In this document: piece by piece, positions 24,301 to 37,160 of the stretch
Position numbering within the stretch: the stretch's first letter is position 1
Layout: every line of letters starts with the position of its first letter
Assembly: GCA_024138015.1 (NCBI GenBank)
Contig: JAMXBB010000002.1
Location: 48,627,473 to 48,691,472 of the forward strand
DNA from: Lumnitzera littorea
Lineage: Eukaryota; Streptophyta; Magnoliopsida; Myrtales; Combretaceae
DNA length: 64,000 nt
Direction of reading: 5' to 3'
Made by a program: the position numbers and the translations under genes
Notes under the pieces: model-generated
What the model was told of the DNA's origin: nothing
Seen by the model: the letters and a program-made list of their open reading frames with translations, nothing else
Database searches by the model: none

Positions 24301-27300
24301 TTGTAAAAAACATATTTTTTACTGCCTATTGTCTACTATTTATATGCCATAAATTTGAATCTTTTAGCTCTTTTTAGCATATATTTAATCTTAACAAATT
24401 CAATATTGATAAGATACAATGATATCAGATGTGGATTTATTAAATTCATTGAATATTTTATCTAGTTTCTAGAAGCCTTACATTGATTTGGGCTTTTTAT
24501 CTTAGGCCCGAGTCAATCCATCTTAATTTAACTTTATATACACACTAATCTATTTAATAAATCTTAAGTCTATTTAGCTAAATATAAATTAGATAAAAAT
24601 TTGCTTTATATTAGATTGAACTAAAAATATTTTTTTAATGAAGCCTACAAGTTAGAATTTATTAAATTGAACATATATATCTGCAACTATTGTCCGATCT
24701 AACCCTAAAAAACTTGACTCAATACTTTATATATTTATTTTTCTTTCACTTTTTGTTTTTATAATTTTTTTATTTTTTGTTTATTTTTATCAATTTTTTT
24801 AACCTTGCTCAATAAAAAAAGAATCATAAAGGTAGCAAAAATAAGGTATCTACATTGGTCGAAAAATTTTCATGAAATTCTTATATGCAATATAGGGTTA
24901 TTCCAAAAAAAGTTTAACTTCAAAACAATAACTTAATGGTTATATAAAACAACTTCCAAAATTGTTCAACTTTGTGTGATTTCTTATACCATATACTCAC
25001 TTAAAAATTTGACAAATTGATATATTTTTTAATAATTATACATGATAATAGTCCAAAATAATTTTTTTTCATAATTTTTTGAAATTAATTTGATATTTTT
25101 GCGAAATTTAGTAAAATCAAGTTAAAACTTTGGCTCACCAAAAATTGACTGTTGGGCTACCACCACCCTCTATACCTTATCAATAGCCTTAGGCACTGCT
25201 ACCTCTATCACTCAATGTTAGTGGTTTGCTTCTATAAATGGCCTGTACTTGAGTTCCTCGAATCAGCTTAGTTTGCGTAGTTATGATTCTAAATTTTTCT
25301 AGAATCTTTCTTCCTTTGTTCTTTCTCTTTCTAGATTTTTTTCCAAATTCCTTAGACCATACTTAAAGTTTTTGAGAGGTTTGGGTGATATTTCCAAAGA
25401 TTGTAGAGTGAAAAATGGATTCTCTCTCCTAATTTTAGTTTAAATACTCCATCTTTAAGTAGGTTAGGTGTCATTAGCTTAATTATTTTACCAACAATAG
25501 TCCCAATTTTCTTTCCATACCCAATCCCTTGTACATCTAGTAGTTTGGTGATTTTGTATCAATTTTTTATTATTTTCTTATAAATTTTTAGTAAATTATA
25601 CTTATTTCCAAGTAGTTTAAGCATTTACGAGTTTATATTCACATATAATAATTGTACTTAAGGTAATATATTATTTTATGTCATTTAATTATTTTATAAT
25701 ACGAATAATTTATCTCTAAAGTTTGATTAATTTTTGTTACTTAACCTATACGTTTACGATAGGTAGAATATAATATAATATAATTTAATGAAATTAATTA
25801 CTTTTAAATATAATATTACTATTTTATTATATTTCTATAATTCGGACCCACGAGGTATACTTGACTAACTCTTAGGACCTATTCATAAATTATCATCCTA
25901 ATTGATCTATTTTCATATATGTTCTAAATTACTCGATCGAAATGACTATGTGGAATTACGTTGTTCACAAAGATTATATAAGGAATAAGGGAAGAATAAG
26001 AATTACCATGCCCTCAAGTGAACACACTATAAACGTGGAAGATATAGATAAAATGTGGGAGCAAATAATGAAAATTCAAAATAAAAGCTTATCTTGTGAC
26101 ATCTAATATCCATCCTAAAATCTACTTAGACCACGTGAAGTCCCACAAATTCTAGGGTGTATATAAGGTTGTAATGATAAAACCTAATTAAAAGCCATCT
26201 CAAAGTATGCCCTCATTTTTAAGATCCATACTACTTAAGATAATTGATTTTGGTATTAATATCAAGACTAGCACTTAAAGTTAGAATATCTTTCCATTTT
26301 TCGTTCCTCAAAATCTGATTATATGTATACTTTTAGATTGATAATATTATGGAAAAAACTGTCATGCATAGACCATAAATAAATAAAAATATAGAAATAC
26401 CATATAATCAACCACACCACGAGCTATATAATATTAATAATAAATAAAAGATATATATATTGAATTAATCAAATTCCAAAAAAAGAGAAATTATAGATAC
26501 ATCCTTAAGACTATTACTCATGTAGATAAATCTTATCAACTCCCACTATGTTTTACCTAATAGACTCGTGCTAAGGTCTCAAAATTATCATCTTGAGAGA
26601 TAAATCCATAACTTATTATAAGAAGAGAAAAAGCCAAAATACATGGAAATAATCTAAAACTTAGTATATTGGAAGAATAGAATTGCAATTATAAGAAACG
26701 GAATAGATATGCGATAACTTGGTTGCACTTAAAATGATATTAATAATAAATTAGGAATATAAAAGTACCAATGCACCTACTCCAATTTGTAACTCAATTA
26801 TTAGGCTAACGTCTCATGAATAAATATAGAAATAGTTTAGGAAAAAACAAGGTATGGCATTTGTCATTCTGCAATAATAGAAATTATGTGGAAAAACTAT
26901 TCAATTAACTAAATATGAAACGGGATTTATTATAATTTTCTCCTTTTGAAAATTTTAAATAACAGACGAATAAATTCATATGGTCAAGTTCATATAAAGG
27001 ATGAAATTTTTTAACAGTTTAAATAAATGATTAATATTATTGCTGTAAAATATGGAATAACTATTTTATTCAATTCTTATAAAATTAACCAAAAATGCTA
27101 ATAAAACGTGATGTACTAAACTGTAATGGTTCCAAAGAGGGAAAGACAATATAACCATAATCATATATTGCGGGAGTAGATATAAAAATCTAGATGAGAA
27201 AAACCTAGACTATGATGTTCGATACTCAACTTAAACAGTGTTGAACCACATAATGAAAAAGGTAAAATGAAGGAATCATCTGGAGTATTTGATTGCGAGA

Positions 27301-27690
27301 AGTTATGAAAGGTGCTTCGCATTCCGTTTAGATCGGAACGCAAAGGGAGTGGATCGTGAAGAAGTCAAACCATATGGCCGCTAAAGTGGACTATTCCAAT
27401 GTATGCACTATGCCTACATAATTCCAAATTAATAAAAAGGAGCAAGACTCAAGTAGCTACACATGCTATCTTACCCGACAAAATACATCATTAGAAATAA
27501 AATTAAACCTTAAGAAGGCCCTTTTCATCACCTCTGAAAAATCAAAAGAATTACACCTTAATTAATTATTTTATTTAACTTATATTCAAGGTGATGGACT
27601 ATTATCCATCCAAACAAAAACTTAAATGGAAGACTTCTCTTTAATTGACTCTGTCTCCATTATGCAAGCTTGACTCTAACTGTCACTGTT
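24301..27690. other. Upstream intergenic region of the NAC gene, no gene seen
   Basis: AT-rich, with no supportable coding frame. The stretch at 25140-25420 has slightly better codon-like composition but no recognisable protein. Distal regulatory elements of the NAC gene may lie here, but none can be named. Confidence 0.35.
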
Positions 27691-27717
27691 CACGACTCAT
27701 CAGCCCCTCATCTTTAC

Positions 27718-27728
27718 TATATATATAA
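27718..27728 (+). promoter_or_regulatory. TATA box of the NAC gene
   Basis: TATATATATAAAC sits about 67-77 bp before the ATG at 27795. It is followed by CAAGCTTCTCC and an A-rich leader (CACAGAGAGAGACCCAAGAG) typical of a plant 5' UTR. Transcription would start near 27750-27760. Confidence 0.55.
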
Positions 27729-27794
27729 ACAAGCTTCTCCTTCCAGATTATAAGTGAATAATTATCAAGACACAGAGAGAGACCCAAGAGAAAG

Positions 27795-30700
27795 ATGAGC
27801 AGTAATTATAGTGATAAGAAGAATAGTGGAGAATTACATGGGGAAGAAGAAGAAACTAAACTACCAGGGTTTAGGTTTCATCCAACGGATGAAGAGTTAG
27901 TGGGGTTTTATTTACGTAGTAAGGTCGAGAAGAAAGCTTTGAGTGCTATAGACCAACTTATCAAGCAGATAGACATCTACAAATATGACCCCTGGGATCT
28001 CCCTAGTAAGCACTTATATTTCTTATCACTCTTTGTTACCCACCCCCACCCCCTCTTTTCTTTTCTTTTCTTTTCCTTTTTTTTTTTTTCTGAAAAGAAA
28101 CTCATACATAAATGCTTTGTTTCTATGAACACAAACTTATATATGTTCATATGTAAAGAGGTGTTTATTTATGTACACAAGTATATTGTAGGTTTTGTTA
28201 CCTGGATTCAAATATAGATTTTTTTTTTTTTTTTTTGGAAATATTAGGGGAGGATAAGCTGCTAATTTTAATTTTAAGAGTAAAATCAATTTATAAAAAA
28301 TCAATAATTTTTTTATCTAGAAATTTAAATTTTCTAAAAGATAAAATTTCAAAATTTTCGAATTTAGGAAAGACAACCATAGAATCGCTCGACTATATTC
28401 CAAGTAATTATAAAAGGTGGGTGTACTATATGGACCACTTACCTCTAGCAGCGCTTTCGATTACAAGTGTGAAAAATAGATTATTGTACCTAGCACAGTT
28501 TTTGTTACATAGTTATCCTTTTCACCTAATACCATAATGGAAGATAAACTAATATATGCACTGTCAAGAGAGAGTTTGGTATAAATGTCTTTTTCGTTGA
28601 TCAATGCTATGATTTTTGACATGAAACCCATTAAGAACCACAGCTTACCATCATAAAAATTTCGAGTTATTGTATGGTATCACGTTTAGTTCATTATCTA
28701 ATCTTCGAAATCCGTATTTCAACATCTTGTAAATAGGAACATGAAAAATCTAAAAATTTTTTTATTATAGATGTAGCCAAAATGATAAAAAAATAAAAAT
28801 AAAAAGATAGGTATAATACGGATCTTATTTCGTTTATGGGAAAAAGAAGACATTATTTTGACTTAATTTAATCTAGATATATCGTCCAACGTTGTTGAAT
28901 AAATATCGTGCTAACTTTTGTTTGTTTATGTCAGAAGTCAGCAATGCTGGGGAGAGAGAATGGTATTTCTTTTGCATGAGGGGTAGGAAGTATAGAAACA
29001 GCGTGAGACCAAACAGAGTGACAGGATCTGGGTTTTGGAAGGCAACTGGAATTGATAAACCTATATATTCTACTAAAACCCCCCATCAATGTGTTGGTCT
29101 CAAGAAGTCGCTCGTCTACTACCGAGGAAGCGCCGGCAAAGGCACCAAAACCGATTGGATGATGCATGAATTCCGGCTACCTCCAGCCGGAAAATCGAAC
29201 GGAAAGCCTGACGATACTCATGAAGCTGTAAGATATATCGCTCTACTATACCATGCTATTCCCTTGCATCTATCTAAGTTCCATCTCATTATTTTATATG
29301 TCATGTAATTTTAAATCCTGCTTCCTACGATGCGTTCGTCTCAAAATAATGGCGAAATCTTCATGAGTTTGTTTCATGAGAAAATATAGATAAAAGAGTT
29401 AATGGTGAGCCACTAATTCCATCGTATGTGATACTAATCTGAACTCTACTATATATGGTACTTATCCAGATCATAAGATAAGTTTTGAATAGTAATTTCT
29501 TAAAACATACTGAATGATACGATACAATTAAAAAATCAGGATAATCTGTACCCATTCTTTTGAAGCATATAAAGTATTGATTTCAAGTTTTATCCTGTAA
29601 TAGTAATTAAATAAAATTAATAAATAAAGATTATTATCTCATTAAGATAAAGCAAAGCATAACAAATTAAAAACCCTAAACTAAACATCTATTAGTCCTT
29701 TCTTTCCCATCTTTCTTTTTTGATCTTTAGTCTTTACTCTATTGTTGTTTTATTTCTATTCCTTTCTCCTTTACTAAATCTATTATCTAGTAAAGTTTGA
29801 AAAGAGAATTTAAGCTATTGGTTTTTACTTTTAACATCACCTATAAGCCACGAGATATGTCCATAGCCTATTTTTTATATTGGAATAGCTTCTCTGTTTT
29901 ATATTTGAAAAAAGATTTAGTATTGTTACTCGAGCAAAATCTAATTTTCTTAAAGTATAAGAAAATTATTTTACAGATGCATATAACTTGAGAAAGAAAA
30001 ATATTTTAATTTGAATTGATGCTTTATTCCTTTTTCTATGTTATGTCTTCATTTTACTATGGTTAATTGTTTGAACCTTATATTATTGTCAATCCATAAT
30101 TATTAAATTATATAATCTTGTATATATTTTATTCATATTTTAATAAATTTTGTAGATCTTATGTTATGTAAGATGTTTATTGTTTTCATTTTTTTAAATG
30201 GTGTGCTTAGTCCTCTAAATATCTCTATAATGTGATTATTACAAAATGAATATTTTATTTACATAAAAAATATTTTATACAATACTTTTTTAAAAATTCA
30301 TCAATAATAATAGTTAAAAAAACCATTTAAGAAAAAAAGATTACTCAAAGATAAACCTCAATGAACTTTATTCATTAGCGTCACTTGAAAGATTGATTAA
30401 ATTAAACAATTGCTTTTAAAAAAAAAGAAGGTCATGATTGTTTTATATCTAAAAAAAACAATAGCCATTTTGAAATTTATTAGAAAAAAAAAATCTACAA
30501 ATATTATAGGATATAAGATAAGGTGGTTCCAAGGTATCATAAGGTAGAGGATAAGGGTAAAGCCTTATATCCTACCCATCCTATACTAGTTCACTTTTAA
30601 AAAGAATCTTCAATTTTACCTTAATAATATGAAAGATATGTAATAATTTTATGAAGTTTATCAATGCAATTCAAATTTATTCTAACTTATTAATTTGTTA

Positions 30701-32376
30701 GATTACTTCTGGAAGTTAATTCTTTTTTTTTTTCCTTCCCTAAAATCTCTATTATGTATAGCTAAGGTAGGACTATAGATGCCAAACAAAAATATGGGTA
30801 AAGGTTGGAACAGCCTTTCAATTCAAAAGATAACCATTTAGGAATATATGCAAACATATATTTGTTAATTTATAAATATAGAAATACTTAATTTTACAAG
30901 CTCAAAGTTTTTAGATTAAAGTTGGCTGTAGGGCTGCATTTGCAAGGCATCATATGATATCTTGATTAGTTCTTCTCGTATTGACATTTGTTTTGCCTCT
31001 ATTTTATTAATTTCATACGATAAGGAACTTAAATTATGTTTGAAATTATGTGGGAGGCGAGTGTTAGCATATAATTATAAAAGCTCAACAAAAGATTTCA
31101 GCTTTTAAACTTTTGAGAGCTTGTTACGAATTGAATTTAATATGATACATTTAGAGCAATAATATAAGCTGCTTACATTGTGCATGTAAGAATTTAAGAA
31201 TATAACACTTCTTTTGAATTTATTTATTTTTTTGAAGTAAGTTCGATTGGAAAATCGCTAGTAGAAGTCATAAGCAATTGCATCAAGACTATTAAATCTT
31301 GATTGCTTTTTTTAGCGCAGAAAAATCTGTAAATAAATTATATTATCGGCTATTATAGGAGCATTCATTAACAATCGTATATAGCTATATTACAAATCAC
31401 CTTTTTTTTTTTTCTTTAAATCAATAACGGTTTCATAAATATTTCCAATGATAACTGTTTGTGAGTTGATTAAGATAAAAAAGGATAATAACACAACTTT
31501 AGTAGTTGTCTCAAGAAATTTATTATATTGTAAAAATTAATGTTATCCTGTTTTAATACGATTCTATTTGACATCGCTATAAAACTGATTTATGTCACTT
31601 TGATGGACAATAATCCCCATTTGAGTCAATTAACTCGGTTAATTCAACCTAATTCTTATAAGGCTTTTTAGGTTGAAATGTACTTTTTTTTTTTTATTTT
31701 CTTTTAGAAAATGCATAAATTCACTAAAAAATAAATAAGGATTAAAGAAAAAATAAAATGTAAACTTTAAAAAAATTTCAACTTTCAAATCTCACTAATG
31801 TAGATAATTTTATTATTTTATGAATAAATATAAAATACATTCTAATATTTTTATTAACCTTAGTTGGACCCTCTTGATCCTAAACACCTTCTTACTCCTT
31901 AATCAAGGAACAACATTGGTTAAAACCCAGCACTTGAATGAATAGTTTGCTTTTCGAGCATATAAAGTGCAGATCTACATTTTGTTTCTAACAAGTCATT
32001 TTTCATACATAATACCTGCAATATAGCAATGTGGCAAATGTGCAAATGCCTCCCACTCCAATAAGTGAATATGATAGCATCTTTAATTCTTGATAAGTAA
32101 TCTACATTTTTCCCTCTTCTGAAATATTACATATATAGTTGGCTTTTAAAAAAAAAAAAAAAAAATTGTACATTTCTTATATGGGAATTGGTCTATCTAC
32201 AGTATCATTTCCGAAAATTCTTGTACGTTCAAATTTTAATCTTGGTTATCATTTCTTGAAAAAAGAAAATTATTCATATTTTAGAAATAAATGACTATTT
32301 CAATCTAGATTGTAACATAATAAATTTTGAAAAAGTGATAACACCGCTTGAAATAATTAACACATGCTGCAGACAA

Positions 32377-32410
<34 letters not shown>

Positions 32411-34685
32411 TCATTTCCCATGTACCAATTTCACCATTCAAGTCTGATTGATTGAAAAAGCTGGAAACCCGTATTTTATGACTAAAAACCTCATCACTTC
32501 ATAACTTTATCTGTATGTAAGATCACTGTGATTGCATTAAAATCTAAAAGCATATCTAATTGGCTTTATAGGAATAAATAATTATTCCTTCCTTGCAAAA
32601 CTATTACCGTAATTGATTTGCGGAATAATTAATGTAAAGAATCTATATACTTTCAAATAAGAAATTCCAATTCCTTATTGAAAACCATCGGAATACTTGT
32701 TTTTTTTTTTTTTTTTTTGTTTGGTATACTCTTACATATTATATTATTTTATCCATAAGATCCTAATTAACCGTAAAGCTATGAACTAGTTAAAGGTATT
32801 AATAGTGTGTTTACGGATGTTCGTATTTTATTACTTCTATTCCTCATATTTTAGTGCAACCACACAAAATAATATCTATTATCATTTCATTCTATTCCTC
32901 AGAAATTATAATTTTATTATTGTCTTATTTTATTCCACTAACCAAACATGCCGCCATAATATTTGTACTTTACGAAATACAGATCGAATTATATTTTACC
33001 ACTGTCGTAAAAGACTAGAAAATATTTCTGTATTCCATTATCATTTACTCGTTACTACCAAAAGTCCTTAATATTTGTAATATCTTGAGATTATTGGTTT
33101 TGATTAGAGCTAATATCAGAGAAAGTATGCAAACTTTTTCCTTAAAACAAATGCACCCCAATTTTACGTTTGCAATTTTTGCTTAGGTCTAAATTGAATT
33201 TAACTAAAAAATAATAAACAAGTCTATATCAATACATAACACAGGATTACCTTTCAAGTCCATCCAAAAGCGGGACGGCAGAAAAGTCTACGGCAATTAC
33301 TGCTTTCAGGCGCACTTTCTTAGTTTATTTAATACGCTTGTAAATTAATGTCCTTGTGTTGCTTTGTCAGCCTCCTACCCTGAATTGGTTTTTAATAATG
33401 TCTCTAATTGGAAACTTATTACATTTCTGACGCGATCAACCGATCATGTAGCTTTCAAGTGGACGTTTTTTCTACCACCTGGAAGCCGTCCAACTCATTA
33501 ATAGACAGTTGGAGTGCACAAACTCTTTAATCCACACGTTAAAAAAAAAAAAAAAAAAAGTAAATAAACGATAAAAAAAAAAAAAATGTTAGGCTTCCTC
33601 CAAATGCGTCTTTCCTCACGATCTCTTGACCAGATTTTATTTTCAAACTACTTTACTAAAACATAACTAGTAACTGCTTTTAGTGTTAGGTCGGGTATTG
33701 AATCCTTTTACGGTATAATTAGTAGTTTTTAAAAAATATATATTTTTATTATCATGTGTTGAAATCTTATTAGTATTTATATATCACTTATATAGTGTAT
33801 TAATAATATTAATTTTTTTTTTTTTGAGATTAGACATGGTTTTTAAACTTTCAAGCACATTTTCATCTTGTTATTATTTTTAAAAATCATAGACATGCAA
33901 ACTGTTATTAATATCTTACCCTGGTGCTAATAATATGTATAATTGTTTCAATATATAAGTTTTTGATAATAATTTAGAGGATACACATTTTTAAAAGTAA
34001 TAAGATATCATAACTTTTGTTTTTGCTATCTTCATTATAAATTTACAAATACTGCTATGCTACTTTTGCAATGGTCAAGTCTAAACTTTAGTTTCCATTG
34101 ACCCCATTAAATGGGACCGAATTCTAGTAGCTCTTTTTTTGGGTGGGGGGTTGGGAGGGGTATCTATAGATCGCATTATTGACCATTTATTTTGACCGTA
34201 ACAACTTTCTTTCAAAACTCCATGTACTAAAATTGACTAAACAATTCATTTCCTAAATGTTTTGACAGGAGGTTTGGACAGTTTGTAGAATTCTCAAGCG
34301 AATACCATCTTACAAGAAGTACACACCTACTAGCAAATTGGAAACCAAACCCAAGACTAATAATATCCATACTAATTCTAATTCCAAAACTTGCAGCTTG
34401 GAGTCTGACCTCAGTTTCGGAGACTCATCAGTTATTCAACAAACTGAAACAAAACCTATCCTAAACCATGTTGATCATAGTGGAAGAAGCTATAACTTCA
34501 TCCAGAATCATATTCATTACGACAATGTAGTTACACAGACTCAGTTCATGGAATCATATCCCGGGGTTTGGGATCAGGACGGAGATGATCTTTTTGGAGG
34601 TGAAGACTGGGATGAGCTGAGATCAGTTGTTCAAAGAGCTGTGCATCCATCACAAGCATGCGAGTATGAATGGACATATAGGTGA
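27795..34685 (+). CDS. NAC042: NAC transcription factor, JUNGBRUNNEN1/ANAC042-like
   Basis: Three exons, 27795-28005, 28935-29227 and 34269-34685, join in frame (phases 1 and 0) with GT-AG borders and encode 306 residues. The NAC DNA-binding domain fills about residues 22-180. Subdomain A is LPGFRFHPTDEEL (23-35), B lies around LIKQIDIYKYDPWDLP (55-70), C is EWYFFCMRGRKYRNSVRPNR (79-98), D runs from VTGSGFWKATG through VGLKKSLVYY to KTDWMMHEFRL, and E is EVWTVCRILKR (169-179). The tail is Ser/Thr/Asn-rich and ends with an acidic DWDELRSVV motif, which marks the JUB1/ANAC042 group. In Arabidopsis that group acts in the nucleus in hydrogen-peroxide signalling, delayed senescence and camalexin control; a similar role here is inferred. 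The splice between DLPK and VSNAGE and the one before EVWTVC are at standard NAC positions. Intron 2 (5041 bp) is unusually long and holds a dispersed repeat. Confidence 0.93.
28006..28934 (+). other. Intron 1 of the NAC gene
   Basis: 929 bp from GTAAGC to TTATGTCAG. It contains long T-runs and AT-rich filler. An open frame inside it (28235-28537) shows no family resemblance and is taken as chance. Confidence 0.85.
29400..30600 (+). repeat. Dispersed repeat, copy 2, inside NAC intron 2
   Basis: Same orientation and order of shared phrases as copy 1 at 7228-8370. The best-matched core is about 29590-30500 (TAGTAATTAAATAAAATTAA, TTATTACAAAATGAATATTT, ATAAACCTCAATGAACTTTA, CAATTGCTTTTAAA). The right end contains ATATCCTACCCATCCTATAC, resembling the reverse complement of the left end of copy 1. 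No coding capacity. The left end is blurred. Confidence 0.65.
32377..32410 (+). repeat. (CA)n(TA)n microsatellite
   Basis: Eight AC dinucleotides run straight into about nine to ten AT dinucleotides, within NAC intron 2. Confidence 0.9.
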
Positions 34686-35270
34686 TATGCAAGATATTGT
34701 ATGTAACGTCAGGAATATATAGGCCCATTATATATGAGTTGCCTAACATATGTAGTAAAAGTTTATTATTAATACTACGCTCTTTCTTTTGTTGTTTCGC
34801 CTTACTAGGAACAACTAGCCTACTGATCTTATATGCCATGTTTCTTAGTAATGCGTTATAATATTGAATTATGATTCCAATAGTGTTTGCTGTATGTGGA
34901 ACGGTTGTGAAGACTGTTGAAGAGAATCAGAAACAGACGAGGGGAGTTGGCGACATTGATGACCCACTTGGACCCAGTTGACTTGACTAGTTGACTCATA
35001 GTTGATTTGTTTGACTAAGTGACTAAGATTATGTTTATATCCTCCACCTACGGCATTTCATGAGACAGCAGTTGGTGAAGTATTATTGGATGAAATTAAT
35101 ATATAAACTGAAAGTTGGTTCGGAAAGTTCTTCTTCTTTTCCGACCGATCCGCTAAATGCTGTTTGCTTATTTTGTTTTCGAAAAGGGGAACAAGGCTCC
35201 TTCAACTTTTCCTGTGTTGATTTAGATAAAAGATTCATTGATGTCAATATGACACGTGTTTAAATAAATG
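34686..35270 (+). other. 3' flank of the NAC gene
   Basis: This should hold the NAC 3' UTR (to roughly 34900, by position) followed by spacer. The 67-codon frame at 35060-35263 resembles no family I know and is not called. Confidence 0.4.
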
Positions 35271-37160
35271 ACTTATAAATATTAATAATATAATATCTCA
35301 AAACTTGAAGTATTACAATCCACCCCATATAACTATTAATTAGCAACATGCCAAGACTCAAACTACTCTACTAAAATCTCTATGTTCACATATATGAACT
35401 ACCAACAGTATGATAATAATAATTCCCCACAATTCAAAAAATCCAAATGACACTCAAACGAGTCATTCCAATTATAATCATAACTAACAATAGGATTTCT
35501 AGTTCCTAAAACTATTGAAGCTGTCAATAAGTCTAATAAGCATCATTTCTTTCAACTTCATAAGTAATCACCATCATCATTACCATGATGCTAATTCCAT
35601 TGATTATTCTCATATTGGAGTTACTAGTCACCACCCTTCCCAACCTCATGATAGTAGCAAATATCTCTATACTTGTCATAAACAATTAACTCATTATAAC
35701 TTCTTACAGCCAAACCCTAATGTATAATACCACAATCACATGTGCATGCTATTCGAAGAATAGAACACATACATATGATACATCAATAAACACTTATATC
35801 TAATGCACCAGGAATAATAAACAACCAATTTACTTATCTTTAATTTAGTCCAACAAATAATACAGGGATACTTATGACCTTACCACATTATATATATAAT
35901 ATATACATACTAGGTATTGGAAATTGTTACTCTAGGCCCCAACATCCACACTAGATTATTTCGATACGTGACTTTACTAAGGATAACATCACATATCGAT
36001 TACTAGGGTATCCCCTAAGGTTTTACCACTTCGAGTCCTTAAGCTAACCTACACATACATTCAACCACCAATCAATTTAATAGCCCAATATGAAACTAAT
36101 CTTGTCATAGATTACTAACCTATCAACCACATCTAAAACAAGGCATCATGACCCTAAAAAGTTGATCAAATCAAATAAAAAGATTTATTCCCATACATGA
36201 CAATTAATACAAGATACATAACTCAATAATAATTCTCGTATATTACTTAAAGGTCTTTCCTAGTTTAATATGGCTCCTAAACCCATTAATTCCTTTAATA
36301 GACTTTGATTAAAGTCAAAATTCATATTTGGTCAACAAGAGTGAGGTAAAACAACGAGGAAAGGGTAAAGTAGAGGTACAGGTGCAATACGGTCATGTTC
36401 ATGTCCTAAGCAACACGGCCATGTTTAGGTTGTGTCGGTGAACATGGCCTCAATATGACCTTGTCTATGGATTGTGTCGAAGCACACAACCTCAACACGA
36501 CCATATTTAGCAGTTGTGTAATATTTCCAAACATAATGTTTAGTCGTATTTACCGTAGCAAACTTGAAAATCCTTCTAAAACTCTATTTCTCCTATTTTC
36601 TTATACTAAAACTTAAAAAAAAAAAAAAAAAAACTCATCACAACACTTCAACCTACAAAGAAAACAACTGGACAACAATACTCCAACTCACATTACAACA
36701 AATCTTAAGCTCAAATCTTGCTATTAAGTATCCTTTTTACTCAGATTCACTTAAAAACAAGAATAGATGCGGGAAAAGAGAGAAATTTACTTGAATAGAT
36801 GAAATAAAGGTTGAATATGAGATTGTAAGCTAAATCCAAAAAAGGAGCTGTAAAAAGAAGATTTTTAATTCGGATTCCGCTCAAAACTCTCCAATTATCC
36901 ACCAAAAACAAACATTAGGTGAGGAAACTTATCAAATACGACTTTCTCCCTTGAAAAGGAGTTTTCTCCTCTTGAATTTAGCTTGAAAAGTTGGTGCTTG
37001 TAGCTGGAATGTTTGGGGAGTGAGAATGGAAAAGAAGAGAAGGAAAAGAAAGAATAAAGAGCGAAGGGTTTTAGGATAAGGCAACGGTTTAAAGGGACTA
37101 AAAGACAATTGTGCCCTTCTTTTACAATAATTTTCATTCTCTAATTTCTTGGGCATTACA
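35271..37160 (-). repeat. Repeat-like spacer between the two genes
   Basis: On the minus strand both edges begin with a TGTAATR motif (TGTAATGCCC near 37157 and TGTAATACTT near 35320). The left one is preceded by a GGGGTGGAT purine run that looks like a polypurine tract. Phrases near 36380-36530 such as AACACGACCATATTT and GAACATGGCCTCAATATGACC resemble the ACACGGCC-type wording common in plant gypsy elements. The minus-strand sequence from 37157 to 36820 has a leader-like look. I could not align two LTRs, so the call stays at repeat-like. No gene is supported. Confidence 0.3.

Larger units (their letters stand above)
29228..34268 (+). other. Long intron 2 of the NAC gene
   Basis: 5041 bp from GTAAGA to TTTTGACAG. 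The left part carries dispersed-repeat copy 2. The rest is AT-rich with poly-A and poly-T runs, a (CA)n(TA)n microsatellite, and no other gene. Many NAC introns are well under 1 kb, so insertion of repeats has probably enlarged this one. Confidence 0.85.

Noticed and set aside
28235..28537. 100-codon frame downstream of NAC exon 1
   Set aside because: It lies inside intron 1, is AT-rich and has no family features. The NAC exons join perfectly without it.
28931..29167. 78-codon minus-strand frame over NAC exon 2
   Set aside because: Antisense shadow of the NAC domain.
35060..35263. 67-codon frame after the NAC gene
   Set aside because: No family resemblance, and it lies in 3' flanking, repeat-like sequence.
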